Shown here piece after piece: positions 1 through 13,219 of a DNA stretch of 64,000 bases. The notes under the pieces were generated by a model. That model searched no databases. It was not told the origin of the DNA and worked only from the letters and a program-made list of their open reading frames with translations. Both the position numbers and the translations under genes were made by a program. Source of the DNA: Cryptomeria japonica. Lineage: Eukaryota > Streptophyta > Pinopsida > Cupressales > Cupressaceae. The stretch spans positions 683,900,583 through 683,964,582 of the forward strand of contig NC_081412.1 of the NCBI RefSeq assembly GCF_030272615.1, written 5' to 3'. How positions within the stretch are numbered: the stretch's first letter is position 1; each line of letters opens with the position of its first letter.

Positions 1-1380
1 AATTATATTTATAGTTTTTAATTATTGAACAATTACTATAACATAAAGTTAGAAGTGATGTATTTTTGTGATTGTCAATTCATACTAATTTGTAAACTAT
101 TTATTTATTTAAACTTTAATATTCTCTTAAATATGTATTAAAAGCCTATACTTTGTTTCTAAATCTTTGAAGACAATAAACAATATTTGGTGATAACAAA
201 AGAAGAGTTTTCTATATTGTTAATATGATTTCATTCTTTACCAAAAAAAATTGTGTATTAAATATTGCAAAATAGGTCAAACCCTATTTTTAAGAACAAA
301 CAGTAATTAAATTTTAGTCTTGATCTTCAAAAAAATTCACACATTTCACATACCTTGTAAATCCCCTAAAATATTGCAAAATAGGTCAAACTCTATTTCT
401 AAGGATAGACGATAATTAGCTCATTTTTTTAGAAAGCGCAACACATTTCAGACACCTTGTAATTAGTGTGAAATATTGCAAAATAGACTGAACTCCATTT
501 CCAAGGACAAGCAATAATGTGTCAGATAGATTGCCACAGTAAGCATCATAATAGCGAGGGGGTTCTTTCATTAAATATGCAATTTGCCTCAACTTTTAAA
601 AAGGGAAAATGCAACTCTTTTACACACCTCTGTTATCATTAATTTTCATATAAAACAACATTCTGAACAGTTTCTTATATTTGCAAAATATAGCGATTTC
701 TGCGAAAATTTCACTAGCTAAATCTTCATGATTTGCATTCCCATTGTTGTAAAACCACAAAAAATCAGATGAAAAAATACTGTGATTTGCAAATCTGAAA
801 AAAAAATTGCAGTACCATTTGGTGTGGAAATTAACCACTAACCATTATTGGAACCTGTGTTTTATTTACAAGCATCAATTTTATCAGTAAGAGGGTATAT
901 TTGCCTATTCCAGAAAATGAATATCCAAAGGCTGACGAGTTTTCACTCCAAATGATTAGAAATATCTTCCTCCTCCAATGTTCAAGGGTAGAAAATTCAA
1001 TCAGGTGTGTAGTGGGTTATAATATTTGGTGCAGAAGCACCCTAGATTTATTAGGCTTCATAGAGTATAAAGTTGGGATTTTGTTTTGTTTTATGTTATT
1101 ATATGTAATAAGGTCCTCAATGATTATTTCATATATAGTTTGGGTCATAGGAATTAAAATTGATTCATTTTACAAATATTGTGAAAAATAAAATTAAAAA
1201 TTGCAAAAACATGGAATGTGAAGAGTCCTCGATTGTACATTGAAAGGAAAACACAATGCGGAAATGCCTTCCTAACATCAATTCAATAGGGTATTAAGCA
1301 AGTATGCCTTTTAAAAATTCTTTTGCAACACATTAAGATGACATAGATAGACAATTCAAGTATCCAAACACACAGAGAAA
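1..1380. other. AT-rich non-coding DNA
   Basis: No recognisable gene is seen here. Short open frames on both strands, including one of 96 codons at 901-1191, have AT-driven composition and no known motif. The only structure is the degenerate tandem repeat listed separately. Confidence 0.6.
260..570. repeat. Degenerate tandem repeat, about 105 bp, three copies
   Basis: The core AAATATTGCAAAATAG recurs at 260, 369 and 471. Each copy is followed by a diverged stretch resembling CAAACYCTATTTYTAAGGA and then a run near ACATTTCA(C/G)A(T/C)ACCTTGTAA. The spacing is 109 and 102 bp. The copies are clearly related but old. Confidence 0.6.
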
Positions 1381-3165
1381 TGACACCAAGATTTACGTGG
1401 GAAACCCCTTACGGGAAAAAACCCACCACCCAAGTACAAGACTACTTTATTCACAGTAAAAGGATTACAATAAAGTTACAGTCTTAACAAAGAAGATATT
1501 CATTCTCAGTCTACAAGTTCAGAACATTGCTATAACATCATGCAAAATGTACAATACTACAGACATGCAACACTTCAATAATGTAGCCTCTCTGCATTCC
1601 ATCGTAGTCACTCTGTTTTGCTCTGATCAACCACCGTTCAACCTCACACTCTGTCTGCTCAACCACAGTTCAACCTCTATCACATCTCGGTTAAATTTTT
1701 GGCAACATATATACCAACCAAGATTACAAAGTATCGGTTAAGCATAACCGTTATGGAATCCAACGGTCTTCCATCCATCCAACTATGACACTGCATTTCG
1801 GTTTCCTCTGGCCACTCTGATAGTTAGTTGCTTCGACCACCAGGAAGTCTAACCATCGAGTGACTGCCAGTCGGTTCATGAACTCGTGGAAACCAAATAT
1901 CCCACATTCATCTGGAAATCGGGTTGGTTTGTATTTATATACACTAACAAGAACATCTTCAGTGTCCAAGTGTTCACCTTTTTGGACCTCGGTTCGATCT
2001 CAAATCCGCAGTCGGTCTCTACTCCATCGGCCATCAGTATAGCTTTCAACCGATAGACCTGATCACCTAATGATACCTGATCGCCGAAGGTGACTCCATC
2101 AGGTCATCGACAAGATAGATGAAATATTATCCCGAACTCCGATAACCAAGAGACGACCTCATCAGCCCATCAGAACCAACCTTGATATGTTACCCCGATC
2201 TCTGATATCCAAGAAACGACCTCATCGGTCCATCGGAACCAACACCAAAATGTTACCCCAACCTTCGATAGCCAAGAAATGACCTCATTAGTCCATCGGA
2301 ACCAACACTGAAATGTTACCCCAATATGCATTGTTATCTCGATAAACTAAGGTGGCCTCATCGGGTCATCGGATCATGCCCAAAACTGCTATCCCAATAA
2401 GCGAAGCACTCTGAGACAGAACAAAGCAGACTCATCAAGACTTCGACATAGCTTTTGTCTCGTCAACCCGATAGTCGATATCAACCCGATCACCGAAGGT
2501 AACTTCATCGAGTATCAACATAGCACCAAACCGGAACCTCTGATAGCCGATGACGACCCAAACTGCCTAACATAGAACCATCGAGTATAGGCTTAATACC
2601 AAACAAGAACCTCCGATAGCCAATCCCAGCCCGATCACCTAAGGCGACTCCATCACATTTCAGCATAACATCCAGAAATCTCTCCCGATATCCGATAGAA
2701 CTCCAATGACCCAAGGTGGATCCATCGGGTATCGGCATAACACCGAACAGGTCCACCCAATAGCCGATGCAAACCTTGACCGCTTAAAGAGACTCCATCA
2801 GGTATCGGTATAATGCTCATGCAGTCCTTCTGATAGCCAAAGTTACCCCAATGACTGAAGTTGACTTCGTCGGGTCATCGGGATGACTTCAAACCTGCTA
2901 TGCCAATATGCAAAACATTCCAACCGAAAGACAACCAAACCATCGAGACTTCGGTGTAGCAAATAACAACCCCTCCTGATAGTCGATACCAAGTCCAAGA
3001 AGTCAATTTCATGTCTCGATAGAGAGAAAGACGTAGGCCTAAGTCACATCAATCAGAAAGTGTTCAACAACAAGAAGGTAACACTCTGCTGCTCCATCGG
3101 TGTAGGCTACTTTGATCAACATGAACATGGTCAGGAGAATTTGAGGCATATTCCCAACATACATG
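1380..3165 (-). mobile_element. LTR-like fragment, probable minus-strand copia relic
   Basis: At about 1382-1430 the sequence carries ACACCAAGATTTACGTGGGA followed by the AAACCCC...GGGAAAAAACCCACC signature. The same signature occurs inside the LTRs of elements A, B (reverse complement) and F. The right edge near 3160 ends in CCCAACA, like a copia LTR read from the other strand. No matching left end beginning TGTTGG was found, so this is a truncated or solo LTR. It contains a repeat-rich GC-moderate block (2040-2900). Confidence 0.4.
2124..2312. repeat. 63-bp tandem repeat, three copies
   Basis: Exact 63-bp spacing is seen between units starting at 2124, 2187 and 2250. Each unit contains ATGTTACCCC (diverged in the first copy), GATANCCAAGARACGACCTC and CATCGGAACCAAC. 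Looser copies of a related motif, CYGAAGGTGACTCCATCGGGTATCGG-like, extend over about 2040-2900. Confidence 0.75.
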
Positions 3166-6100
3166 AGGGAAAGTTGAATGGTTGGAAGTTAAAAAATAGT
3201 TGGGAATATGTTGTAAATGCCTAAAAAGGGCTTTGTAAGGTCTAATTTCATGGTTGGAGAGGGTTTGAGATTGTGAACAAGAAGAAACCCTTATTTTTGT
3301 GCATTATTTTTGAACTTTTCTCATGTTGCAGAATATTCACTTGGCTTGTATGAATTTTATCTTTCATGTAATGATCTGAAACTTTTTGGAGAAGTAATTT
3401 ATGTGAACCAACTTCCATTTTCAAATGGTATCATCAATTTTCATTGGGATTTGTAAAATTTATGCCATTTTTGGTACAGGTTGTCCTAAATGATTGATTT
3501 TTCTTGTAATAGTCTGAAAGAAACGTATGGTATAAATTGGTATGCTACAATAATGGTCTAAGAAAAATGGGAAAAGGTGGAAAAATAAATCTAGTTTCAT
3601 TTCCTTTTTATTTGATCCAATTTCATTACGTTTTGAGTGAGTTATGACATTTTTGGTGAGAGCAAGTATGTGATAAAACTAGGGTTTCCAACAAGCATTA
3701 AGAAAACTATATCTTTGTATATCATCATCAGAAAAGGCCCAAACTTGGTGAGAGTCTTCTTTACATTTCTACACAAGGCTCCTACAAAGTAATTTGTATT
3801 ATTTTATCATTTGAGAAAGATATGGATATTTTCGTGTGTCTTTTCATAGTAAATGTTGTCATGAGGATTTAATAGAATAATACATTGTTGAGTTGTTTGA
3901 TGTAATGATGACTTGTATTCCATCAAAATCCTTAGTGAGAGGCCATGATCAGGACAATATTGTATTTCCTTTCTTAAGTTTAAGATGACATATGTAAAAT
4001 ATACCAAAGAAGCAATGTATCCAAGTGATGTAATTGGAATGCACCTTGAATTTATTTGAGTATATCTTGTATGTTGATTGTTGTTACCCCACCTCTACAT
4101 CAATATTTTAGAGGAATATCCTTAGATTTTTTATCCCACCTAAGTGGCCAACATATTTATCTCCAATGCTATGGACTTGTTATAGTCATATGAGTTGGTT
4201 ACCGACCTATGAATAATTCTACCCTCACAACACTCTCAATCTGGCCATGAAGGATTATGATATTCATGAGGTGAAAGCTATAGTCGGAGAGATTTTTGAA
4301 GAAAGGATTTACTCAAAAATTCAGGGTTTCTTTATACATATTGGACACTGAAAAGATCGTTGCTCACCAAGGATGAGATAGAACTCAACTTGGCCCTCAA
4401 TACACACAATTAGAGTTGGGTAGAATTTAAGTGATAATCTTATCACCCATAAAAAAATTAACTTCCAATGTTTTCGTATAGTCTTCTCTTGCAAGGTGAA
4501 GAAGAGAAATAAGAAGAAGGCTAGGCCTCAAATTTAGATACAGACATGGAGATAAATTGAAGATGGTAAACTTGCAATCTGCTTTTGGCTTTGAATTTAT
4601 TGAATGCCTCTTAGGTGGATGCAATTTCTAGACTATAGGCATGTTGTAGCTTTGTTATTGCTAAGATCTTTCACAACATTTTGCTAATCTAATGTAGTGT
4701 TTCTCTCTCGACCCTTAAACCAAATTCTATGGGTCTTTTGTACTAGGAATGTTTGTTAAAGATACACTGTTAAAATGCTCTGCCATCGTCTGGTGTTAAT
4801 AGAGGGATAATAAATTCCTCATAGTAAAAGTCTGGGTTTATGTTTTTGACCTTATATTTTGACAAAGGAATGTTAAAATTCTCACATGATGGGGGATTAA
4901 TATGTTAATTTGAGTTTTGTTTGAGGAATGGATAAATTCACTTCATAGTAGTAGTTTAGACTCTTAGATTAACTCTGTTTGAGGGATGAATAAATTCCCC
5001 TCATTTTAGTATTTTCAAAAAATTTATTACCTCACTACAATCTTTTCTTATTATTAATATAATAAATTTAAGGTCTTTGACATTTTATCAAATAAAATGT
5101 TTGTTTATAAAAAAGTTTACATAATATAAATATTAGAAAGATAATATGATCAAATTTTAAGTATATTGCAAGGCTAGAACAAGTAGAGTATCCTATCACC
5201 ATGATTCTAAGTATTATGTATGTAAATAATCTATCCTAGAGATTCAAGTGATAATGTATATAACTTAAGATTGATAATTTGTTCAATCAAAGCCCTCTTT
5301 CACTAGCTCTAGTTTACATTTCTAATTAAAATAGACTTGAATTCATCATATTCTCTAGTTTAAATTTCCTAATGAATAGAATCTTACCATACCACCGTAA
5401 TTGTCAATAATAATAATATTATATTGATAATTTTCATCTATAACTACTTTAGATTTCTTTAATGGAAATAATTTGAAAACATTGCAATTCTAGTATATTG
5501 CAACTTTAAATTTTCATTACTACACTCTATTCACGTTTCATGTATTTACATATTAATATGATATATAGCACTGTACAAATGAATTGGATAGAATCATAAG
5601 ACCTTTCTACAAATCATTTTTCTAAACAAATTCCACGAGATCTTGGTTCTATGGGCTACTTGGGAGTGCTTAACTTTTCTAATAGTTTCCTTTTAAGTAG
5701 TATGTATGTATGTATGTATGTATGTATATTTACCATTTACAATATATATTATATAGTATTTAAAGTCAAAAATTACCTATTTGTAGTCTTTACCTTATAT
5801 TTTTCACTTAATTTAGTGTATGTTCTTATAGATGTTTTATAGCCTAATCATTTTATATATCTATAAGCCTTCTCTTGACATTAGATTTTCAATTTGTAAC
5901 TATCTGCAATTTGAGGCCTAAAATCAACCTGAAAATTTTTTAAGTCATAATTCAAATTTGGACATCCAAAAAACAAATATTAGCATCCCAAATAGATAGA
6001 TAGGGGGAAACTAGTTTCCACTTTGAATTTTAAATATTCAAAATCTAACATGGCCATAACCCTAACCATAGGTTTACCCTAATCCATTCTAAAATGGTAA

Positions 6101-7225
6101 TATTAACTTGAACTCAAAATAAAGCCACTTTGATGCTCATTTAGAAGGGCAACTAATTCCTTGTTTTCCTCACTTGTAGTTTTATAATATCATACTTATT
6201 TGCTTCTCTCATTACATAACTATAGGGTTTTGAGGCTAATACATTTAACAAGGTCTAAAGAGAACCATCTTTAAGCCTTTTTCCAAGCTATCATCAACAA
6301 TCTCACTCTCCTCATATCGTCTTTGCTATTTTATTTATTCCCTTCCAAATTTAATCCCCCCATTACTCTCAAAAATTCCTATTGCTTTACCTTAGCATCC
6401 TCCCTTGTATTAAGATTCAAAATTGACCATTAATTATTCAATATTGTATATAGATTTAATGAAATCACATTACAAAATGTGTTAGGTCTCTTTAAAAGGT
6501 TGTCATCCTTTGAGTAATTCTCAATATGATATGATTCATTCCACTATAAAACACTTTAATTTTTTTAATTATCTCCAAAGTAACTACAACTAGCCAAGAA
6601 TGTGAGATTAATCAATTTAGGAAAAAACTCAACTTACAAAGTATATGCATCCAATGATTTTATTAATATAACTCAATACAAGAATAACTAGTTAGAAATA
6701 TGAAACTCTCCATGTTATGGCTTAGAACCTAAAAGTGTATTGTAAAATGTTATGGCCTAGAGCCAAAAAGTGTATTGTAACTAATGGACAATTAATCATT
6801 ATAGGGTTATTCTATTGGATCTCCTCCAAAGTTGCAAAGATATAATTCTCCATGTTAAAGCTTAGAGCCTACAAGTGTATTGTAACATGCTTATTGTTAC
6901 AAATTAATGCATTGGTTTGATGCTTTGACATGTGTGGTTTCTTATCAAAAAAGATTTTTCTCACATTTATTGGTGTTTATTCTCTTTTGTATATTTTTCT
7001 TCTATTCTTATTTATTCATCTTCTTAAATTGTTAATTTACATGTTGTTATGCTATCCAAATTTTTTTATAACTATAAGCTACATTTTTTTCCTCTAAGGG
7101 TCAATGTGATGAGAAATCAACTATGTATGTTTCATCTCTAATGGAATATAGTATGTGTGATGGAGGAAAATTATAGTTTATGTGTTTAGGCATACAAACT
7201 AGACCTATTTTCCAACATCACATTG
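3166..7225. other. AT-rich non-coding DNA
   Basis: No gene or transposon domain is recognised. A short (TATG)n microsatellite lies at about 5700-5726. Open frames here are short and lack motifs. Confidence 0.5.
6706..6887 (+). repeat. Short dispersed repeat, three copies
   Basis: The pattern CTCCATGTTATGGCTTAGA followed by a variable CCTAAAAGTGTATTGTAA recurs at about 6708, 6747 (lacking the CTCC start) and 6848. The copies differ by a few substitutions. The third is separated by about 70 bp of unrelated sequence. Confidence 0.6.
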
Positions 7226-7520
7226 GATTCTATAAAACTAGTGGTTGTATCGGGCATTAGCAGGTCGATCTTTTGGTGCAACGACAACCATACTTGTAAC
7301 AAATGGTAACAAAGCTTGGTCACAAGTTCAAACCCCTCGCTTGTGCTGGGGGGGATTGTTGCAAGGTGTGTGCCCCTAGTATCCTTGTGATGTGCAATGC
7401 AACGCTCGTATTTGTGACATGGCTTAACTGCCTCCTATAGATTCTTTAAGTCTAGTGGTTGTATCGGGCATTAACAAGTCGATCTATTGGTGCAATGACA
7501 ACCATACTTCTAACACTATG
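7226..7520 (+). mobile_element. SINE-like tandem with pol III B-box-like motif
   Basis: The segment starting GATTCTATAAAACTAGTGGT (7226) is repeated from 7440 at an exact 214-bp offset, and the second copy is cut short near 7520. The first copy contains GTTCAAACCCC at about 7329. This matches the B box of tRNA-derived pol III promoters (GWTCRANNC). A TAGTGGTTG...CGGGC stretch upstream could be a remnant A box, but the A-B distance is long for a simple tRNA-SINE. An alternative is an unrelated dispersed repeat that happens to contain a B-box match. Confidence 0.4.
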
Positions 7521-9060
7521 AACTAAAAATGGGTTTTGTTCAAGGATCCCGAAACCCCTAACAACAAGTAGCAAAGAAAAACTACCAACAAAGGGATGAG
7601 CATAATATAGACCCCAAAAATTGACAAAGCTATAGAGGCAATAAAGAAAAAGAGGAGGGATGTCAAACAAATATTCAAGCTAGTTTGAATACAATCCTCA
7701 CCAAAGGGCTATGGAGAGGAGCAAAACTAAAAAGGAACGTGTCACCAATTTTTAAATAAATCTCATCTAAAGTCCACTCATAATCACAACATCGAATTTT
7801 ATTTTTACCTTGCATGGGAATTATCTGTCCTCATTAATATGGTCATTTTGTATGGTTTTCAACACCTTCCCACTATCTAGAGATTGGGGACACATAGGAA
7901 TCAATGACACATCAAAAGAGGAAGGTCCAAGGGTATCTTAAACCAATCCTTCATGCTCTATATTAGATTTCCCTTTCAAGACTAGCGAACATGACTCATA
8001 ACTAATTTTGTGTTCCTAGAGTTCTAATGTAGAGCATAGTTTGGTATTGCTTGGTAAAACCTTATTAGTTTTAACGCAAACATAGAATCCAAAAAAAAAA
8101 TCAAGATTTTTTAACATTATTATTAATGGGAACACATTGACAAGAGCATTAGCTTTACCTTAAAATATAGAGATAATAAGTCTATGTTTGACCATATAAA
8201 AGTTGAGTACAAATGTTTTGAAATGCTACAATTTGTTCAATTAGCTACAAATATAATTTAGCATCTCTATCAACACATGTAACTATACCCTCAATATGAA
8301 AAAATTCACTAGACATTTGCAACAATCTTGAGATGGACTAAAACCACCATACAAATGATATCCAACACACTAAAGCCATGGAAAAACAATAAATGACATT
8401 CTCCTATTCTTCCATATAAAAAAATGGAAGATCAAATGATAAATTGAAAAATCAACGACAAAAAACCATTTGTATTCGATATTTTATAAAAAGATTTTGC
8501 GAAAGTGTTGATAGAGTGAACACACAATCATCATGATATTCTTCATGTTTCTATGGTATTCAACAACTCTACTATGATATTTGACATGATCATCATGGTA
8601 GAAGGGAGTTCACCACTACATATGGCGAATTCACTACCTACATAAAACAACAAATCTGTAAAAAAATTTAAGGCCAATATGAGATTTGTAATTTTTAAAC
8701 TCTTATAGATGTGACATGTCATTTCTATTCATCTCCAAATATTATCGAATGCTCTTTTTGCAACATACCCAATCAAGAAGTGAATAACTTTATTTGTGCG
8801 CTGGTTGTCAATAGTGTAACAAATATCAAGCACCATTACTTGAATGGTCCAAAAGATTTTGACAAGATTTACTAGATCATTGAAAAACTTCATTTTAAAT
8901 TATTTATTATTTTAATAATAAAAAACTATAAAAATATGAATGCTTTTAGATTTAACTCTATTTTTCAATCACATTTTAGAACACATTTAATGATCCATTA
9001 TAAAAATAAAAAAAAGAGAGATAGGAAGAAAACATTGATTCTAGAAACACAACTTGAATC
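7521..9060. other. AT-rich non-coding DNA
   Basis: I see no gene, RNA or mobile-element motif in this stretch. Confidence 0.5.
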
Positions 9061-9109
9061 GAAAAGCACCCATACAATTGTTGATGACATATTGAAAAGA
9101 TAATGAGAG

Positions 9110-9720
9110 TTGTTGACAAGACAATGTGAGCCATGCATTTGAAATCGCCGTGGGCAATGCGTTTGAAACAGACCTGAGTGATACTTTTCTCATCACTTTC
9201 TATAAAGATGGGGCGTGTTATTTCATTGCGATAATGACAAATTTATGAAGAAAATGAGTGCAAGTAAATGTGAGCGATGGAAGTTGCCGTAAGTCGTGCG
9301 ATGACATCTTTCTCTATTTACTGATTTTTTAATACGTTCAAAACAGGCGTGAATGAAATGTTATACTTTTCTCATCACTTTCTATTATTTCATCCTCATT
9401 ACTTTCCAGTCCGAGCAAGAAAATGAGTGCAAGAAATTGTGATGAAAATGAGTACCAGACTCGCCGTAAGTCGTGTTAGAAAAATTCAGAAGATAATGAA
9501 TGACAAACAAGTGTTACGTTTGAAACAAGCTGTCAGCCGTACATTTAAAACCGTCGTAAGCCTTACGTTTGAAAGAGGCGTGAAGCATACGTTGTTCAAA
9601 ACAGGTGTGAGTGAAGTGTGACGCACTATTTCTCATCACTTTCTATAAACGTTGGACTTTGATATTTGTGATTACTTTCCAGTCAGTGCAGGAAAATGAG
9701 AGTGCAAGTAAATTACGCTG
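9110..9720 (+). repeat. Degenerate repeat region, about 180-260 bp period
   Basis: TTTCTCATCACTTTCTAT recurs at about 9185, 9368 and 9629. Each copy is preceded by a diverged (A/G)CAGGCGTGAGTGAA-like run and accompanied by CGCCGTAAGTCGTG and GAGTGCAAGTAAAT variants. Three or four decayed units are interleaved. Short open frames at 9427-9621 and 9611-9802 are by-products of these repeats. Confidence 0.5.
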
Positions 9721-9829
9721 GAAATTCCTGAAGATAATGATAGTTGTTGACAAACAATGTATCTATCTACTTTCGCATATTTTTTCTCTTTCAATTCTAT
9801 AAAACTTGGAATAATTGTTTAGGTTTGTA

Positions 9830-11040
9830 CGACGAAATGAGGTGTTACCTTACAGAGTAGAACATAGACCACATGTTTGATATGACATTTTTTTCTCTCT
9901 ACTTGACCCATCTGGAAATATCATAGAAGACTTCACTAATTTAATTACATGGACTTTTTTCTTATTGTAGTTTAATTTTATTTAAAATATATATATATTA
10001 ATTTTTAAAAATGTATAAATTTATTAAAAGGAAAAGAATTTACAAGAGATATCAACAATCTGGAAGGAGGTTCTATCAAGTCAAAAAGTGTACTCATGTT
10101 TAATAGAAGGAAGCAATACATAAAGAAGGCTGGTCAAAGCTAAAGAGCGTTTGCAGCAATCAATTACAATAAGAGAAAATGCGACTTTTCTTCAAGAGTA
10201 CACATGATCATTTGTAATGATATTAAACATTGCAAATAAACACTCATATGAGCTTTAGCAGTCCAAGCCAAGACTACACACATTAATATTATTTTAAATT
10301 ATGTAAACATTTGGATTAAATTAATTGTAAGTGTTTTCTCAATACAATTGAATGATTTTTTTCTATATTTTAAGTTATGAGTTGAGATGATTATATCTTT
10401 GTTATACCATTTAATTTGTATATTTGTGTAAAAAATGAAGTGATGATTTATTATTCACTATCTAATGGGGGGGAATGAATATATTATGACCTCCCTTGTC
10501 GTTTGGATGCCAAGTTTCCTTCAAAATGGAAAAAGTTTTGAAAGTGTTTTTGAAGGTCTATAGATGGTTTTGTTGGTCCACAATGTTGTTTGTGATGTAC
10601 GGTGAAAAATTATAGTAGGTTTTGGCTTAAAGCTTGAACAATGGGTAAAAGATGTATGTTGCTTAGAAATGATAGAGATAGTTTGTGCTCTCAATACAAC
10701 TTCTAGATTGAAGGAAAGAGTCACCTCATCATATGTGAGGATCTATAAAGACTACAGAGGATTGATCAAACAAATAGATTTAGGAGGAATTAAAATGATA
10801 TAATAGGTGGTCGGGATATAGGTGCTCCTAGAAGTAGATGTGTTGGAGTGAGTCTAGAAGTGAATGAGTTAGAAGAAGAAGAATAACGAATATATTGGTG
10901 GAGATTCTGGTCCCGAATGGAATCCAACAAGGGTAAGGAGAAAGCTACCAAAGGTAAATATGTAGAAGTGACTTTAGAAAGATTCAAGAAGAAACATGAG
11001 GTAGGAAAAGACAAAAGCCCAAATGACAAATAAAGTATAA
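9830..11040. other. Non-coding DNA, possibly internal sequence of element E
   Basis: No copia or gypsy protein domain is readable in any frame. The part from about 10440 on could be 3' internal sequence of element E, whose polypurine tracts and LTR follow, but this rests on position only. Confidence 0.3.
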
Positions 11041-11179
11041 GCAGTAGTGCATCTATCTAGGGGGATCTTTTAGAGCAAGCTACTCCTTCTTGGATTGATG
11101 CAGTGTGATGTAGTGGCTACTCTTAAGGTGAGCAATGTGTGTTGCAGTTAGTAGAGTCTTATCAATAAGGGAGAGAGAG

Positions 11180-11624
11180 AGTTTAACACTATTCTCTTTA
11201 ATCTTGATGTCAAAGGGGGGGAGAGATATGGATTGGGAGAGAGTTCAATTTTCTTTGTTTTGGGCGTTACACAAATGTTGCCACCAATGACAAAGGGGGA
11301 TGATGTTGGAAACTTGAGTTGTGTTTGTTGTAATTGATGTCAACATATCTTGTGTTGTCATTGATGTCACTGTGTATTCCAGATGATCTGGAAATGCATG
11401 TTTCAATGTTGTTGTGTGGTTTGGTAGTAATATTGAGGTGATTTTGAAAGGTTGGTTTAGTGGAAGTTTCAACGTGTAGGAAACCATCTTTATACAGGAA
11501 AGATATTTTAGTGTTCTAGTTGGAGAATTCTTTGCATTCCTTCGCTATGTGAATATCATAGAGTATGGTTATGTATATAATTTTTATGATCGATGTATAT
11601 CTTTACTATCAAGTTTATAGGTCT
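11180..11624 (+). mobile_element. Element E: 3' end and LTR start (copia-like), left part
   Basis: Two purine tracts, GTCAAAGGGGGGGAGAG (about 11208) and GACAAAGGGGGATGATG (about 11289), precede an LTR-type start TGTTGGAAAC at 11304. The double tract matches the 3' ends of copia-like A, B and F. The LTR stops abruptly at 11624 where minus-strand element A begins. It appears to continue after A at 51753. E is thus the oldest layer of the nest. Confidence 0.55.
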
Positions 11625-12955
11625 TGTTGGTAACAACAAAGGAGGACAACTAAGGGGGGAAGTGAATTAGTTCTCACTGGAATATCCAAAATCAACCTTA
11701 AAATTAAATTTGATCAACTGCAGCAACATGAAAGATAACACACAATAGAAGCACAACACATAACACCAAGATTTTGGAGTGGAAAACCCAATTACGGGAA
11801 AAATCATGGTGGAACCCTACCCATAATGAAATGATACTCTACAGTAGTATGTGAAATAATTACAATGGGAATGCACATTCATTCAGGCTCACTGCCTAGA
11901 GCTCACTGCTCAAGATACAATAACGTGGAAGGCTACAACCCTTAGGGAAGATCCACTACCTTACAAGGAAGTCTTACTGACTTACAAAGAATTTGGACAA
12001 CAATCCAGATTACATGAAATGAAGAAATAGCATCTCCAAATTCCTGATATTAGTTTCAATTAAGATCAACAGTCTGCTCTGCAACTCCTCAAACTCTACT
12101 CAAACACATCATTGAAGGATATATTCACTATGTTCACACAAACAATCTCTTCTGATAATGTTGACACCATTGATCACCAGATTTCATGAATTATACATCC
12201 ATATATCGATCATCAACCTTAGGCATAAGGTCAGCTCAACCCAAAAGACCTAATAACAAAATCTTAACACCCGATACAAAGATCAACCACCGAACCAATA
12301 TTATGACATAACATGGACCCAAATCAAATGCTCAAACATGCTACACAATCGGAAATATCTCCAAGAACAACCACAACATGCTACACCACCAAATAGGTCT
12401 CATATAGCATGAACAACATCACCGGATAAGGAGAACACCAAAACCACACACAATGATCAATGTGGATCATCAAAACAAATAGGACATGATTAGGAAACAC
12501 CAGTAAACATGCTAGAATCATTTGCAATAGTTGCAATAGCACCATATTTCAAATCTTCATGTGTCAACATCTGAAACTCAGGAAAACTCAAACAACAACA
12601 ATTGCCACATGGAAAGATAACTTGCAAGGCACCAAATCATGAACCATCTGAAATGAAGATACTCATGAATTCCTCAAACACTATCCCAAAACCACATCTC
12701 AAGATCTTATCACACCGGAATATACCAGAGGAAATACTAAGCACTATAAAGCACCGATCTGAATAACTAAAGCATAAACCAAATCATGTAATATGATCAA
12801 TCGATCTTCTAGATCACTGAAACCAATCAATAATGATACAAGGATGCTAGAAATACTCCAACATAGAATCACCAACCCAAGAAACCAATTAACAATCACC
12901 AAAATGTGTTGACATCAATGACAACAACATATCCTAGCAGTAGTAATATACAACA
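11625..12955 (-). repeat. Element A 3' LTR
   Basis: It begins TGTTGGTAAC and ends ATATACAACA on the plus strand, so it has TG...CA ends in both directions. It is 1331 bp and aligns along its length with 50413-51752. It contains the shared AAAACCCAATTACGGGAAAA signature at about 11785. Confidence 0.9.
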
Positions 12956-13112
12956 ATCTCCCCCTTTGGCATTGATGGCAACATATGGATGTAAAAAGTA
13001 GTCAGTGCAAAGAAAAAAATTAACTCCAACAAAAGCTCCCCCTAAGAACATGTACCCAAGGATAGAATCGGTTTTTTCACATGCATCTCTCCCCTTTTGA
13101 CAACAATGCCAA
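12956..13112 (-). promoter_or_regulatory. Element A multiple polypurine tracts
   Basis: Read on the minus strand, GGCATTGTTGTCAAAAGGGG (from 13110) is followed by a weaker TTAGGGGGAGC (about 13037) and by CCATCAATGCCAAAGGGGGA directly against the LTR (12956). The last tract is the expected plus-strand primer. The upstream tract is a second, similar purine run about 130 bp away. The same arrangement occurs in B and F. Confidence 0.75.
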
Positions 13113-13219
13113 AGACACATAAAACAAAATCAACTCATACACACACTCACTACTCCAGTTGAGTAGCAACACCAACTCATCAGCTCAAATAAAGATAAGA
13201 CTATAAAGTCCATCGGATT

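Noticed and set aside
901-1191. 96-codon plus-strand open frame
   Set aside because: AT-rich composition, no motif, no neighbouring gene structure. Most likely chance.
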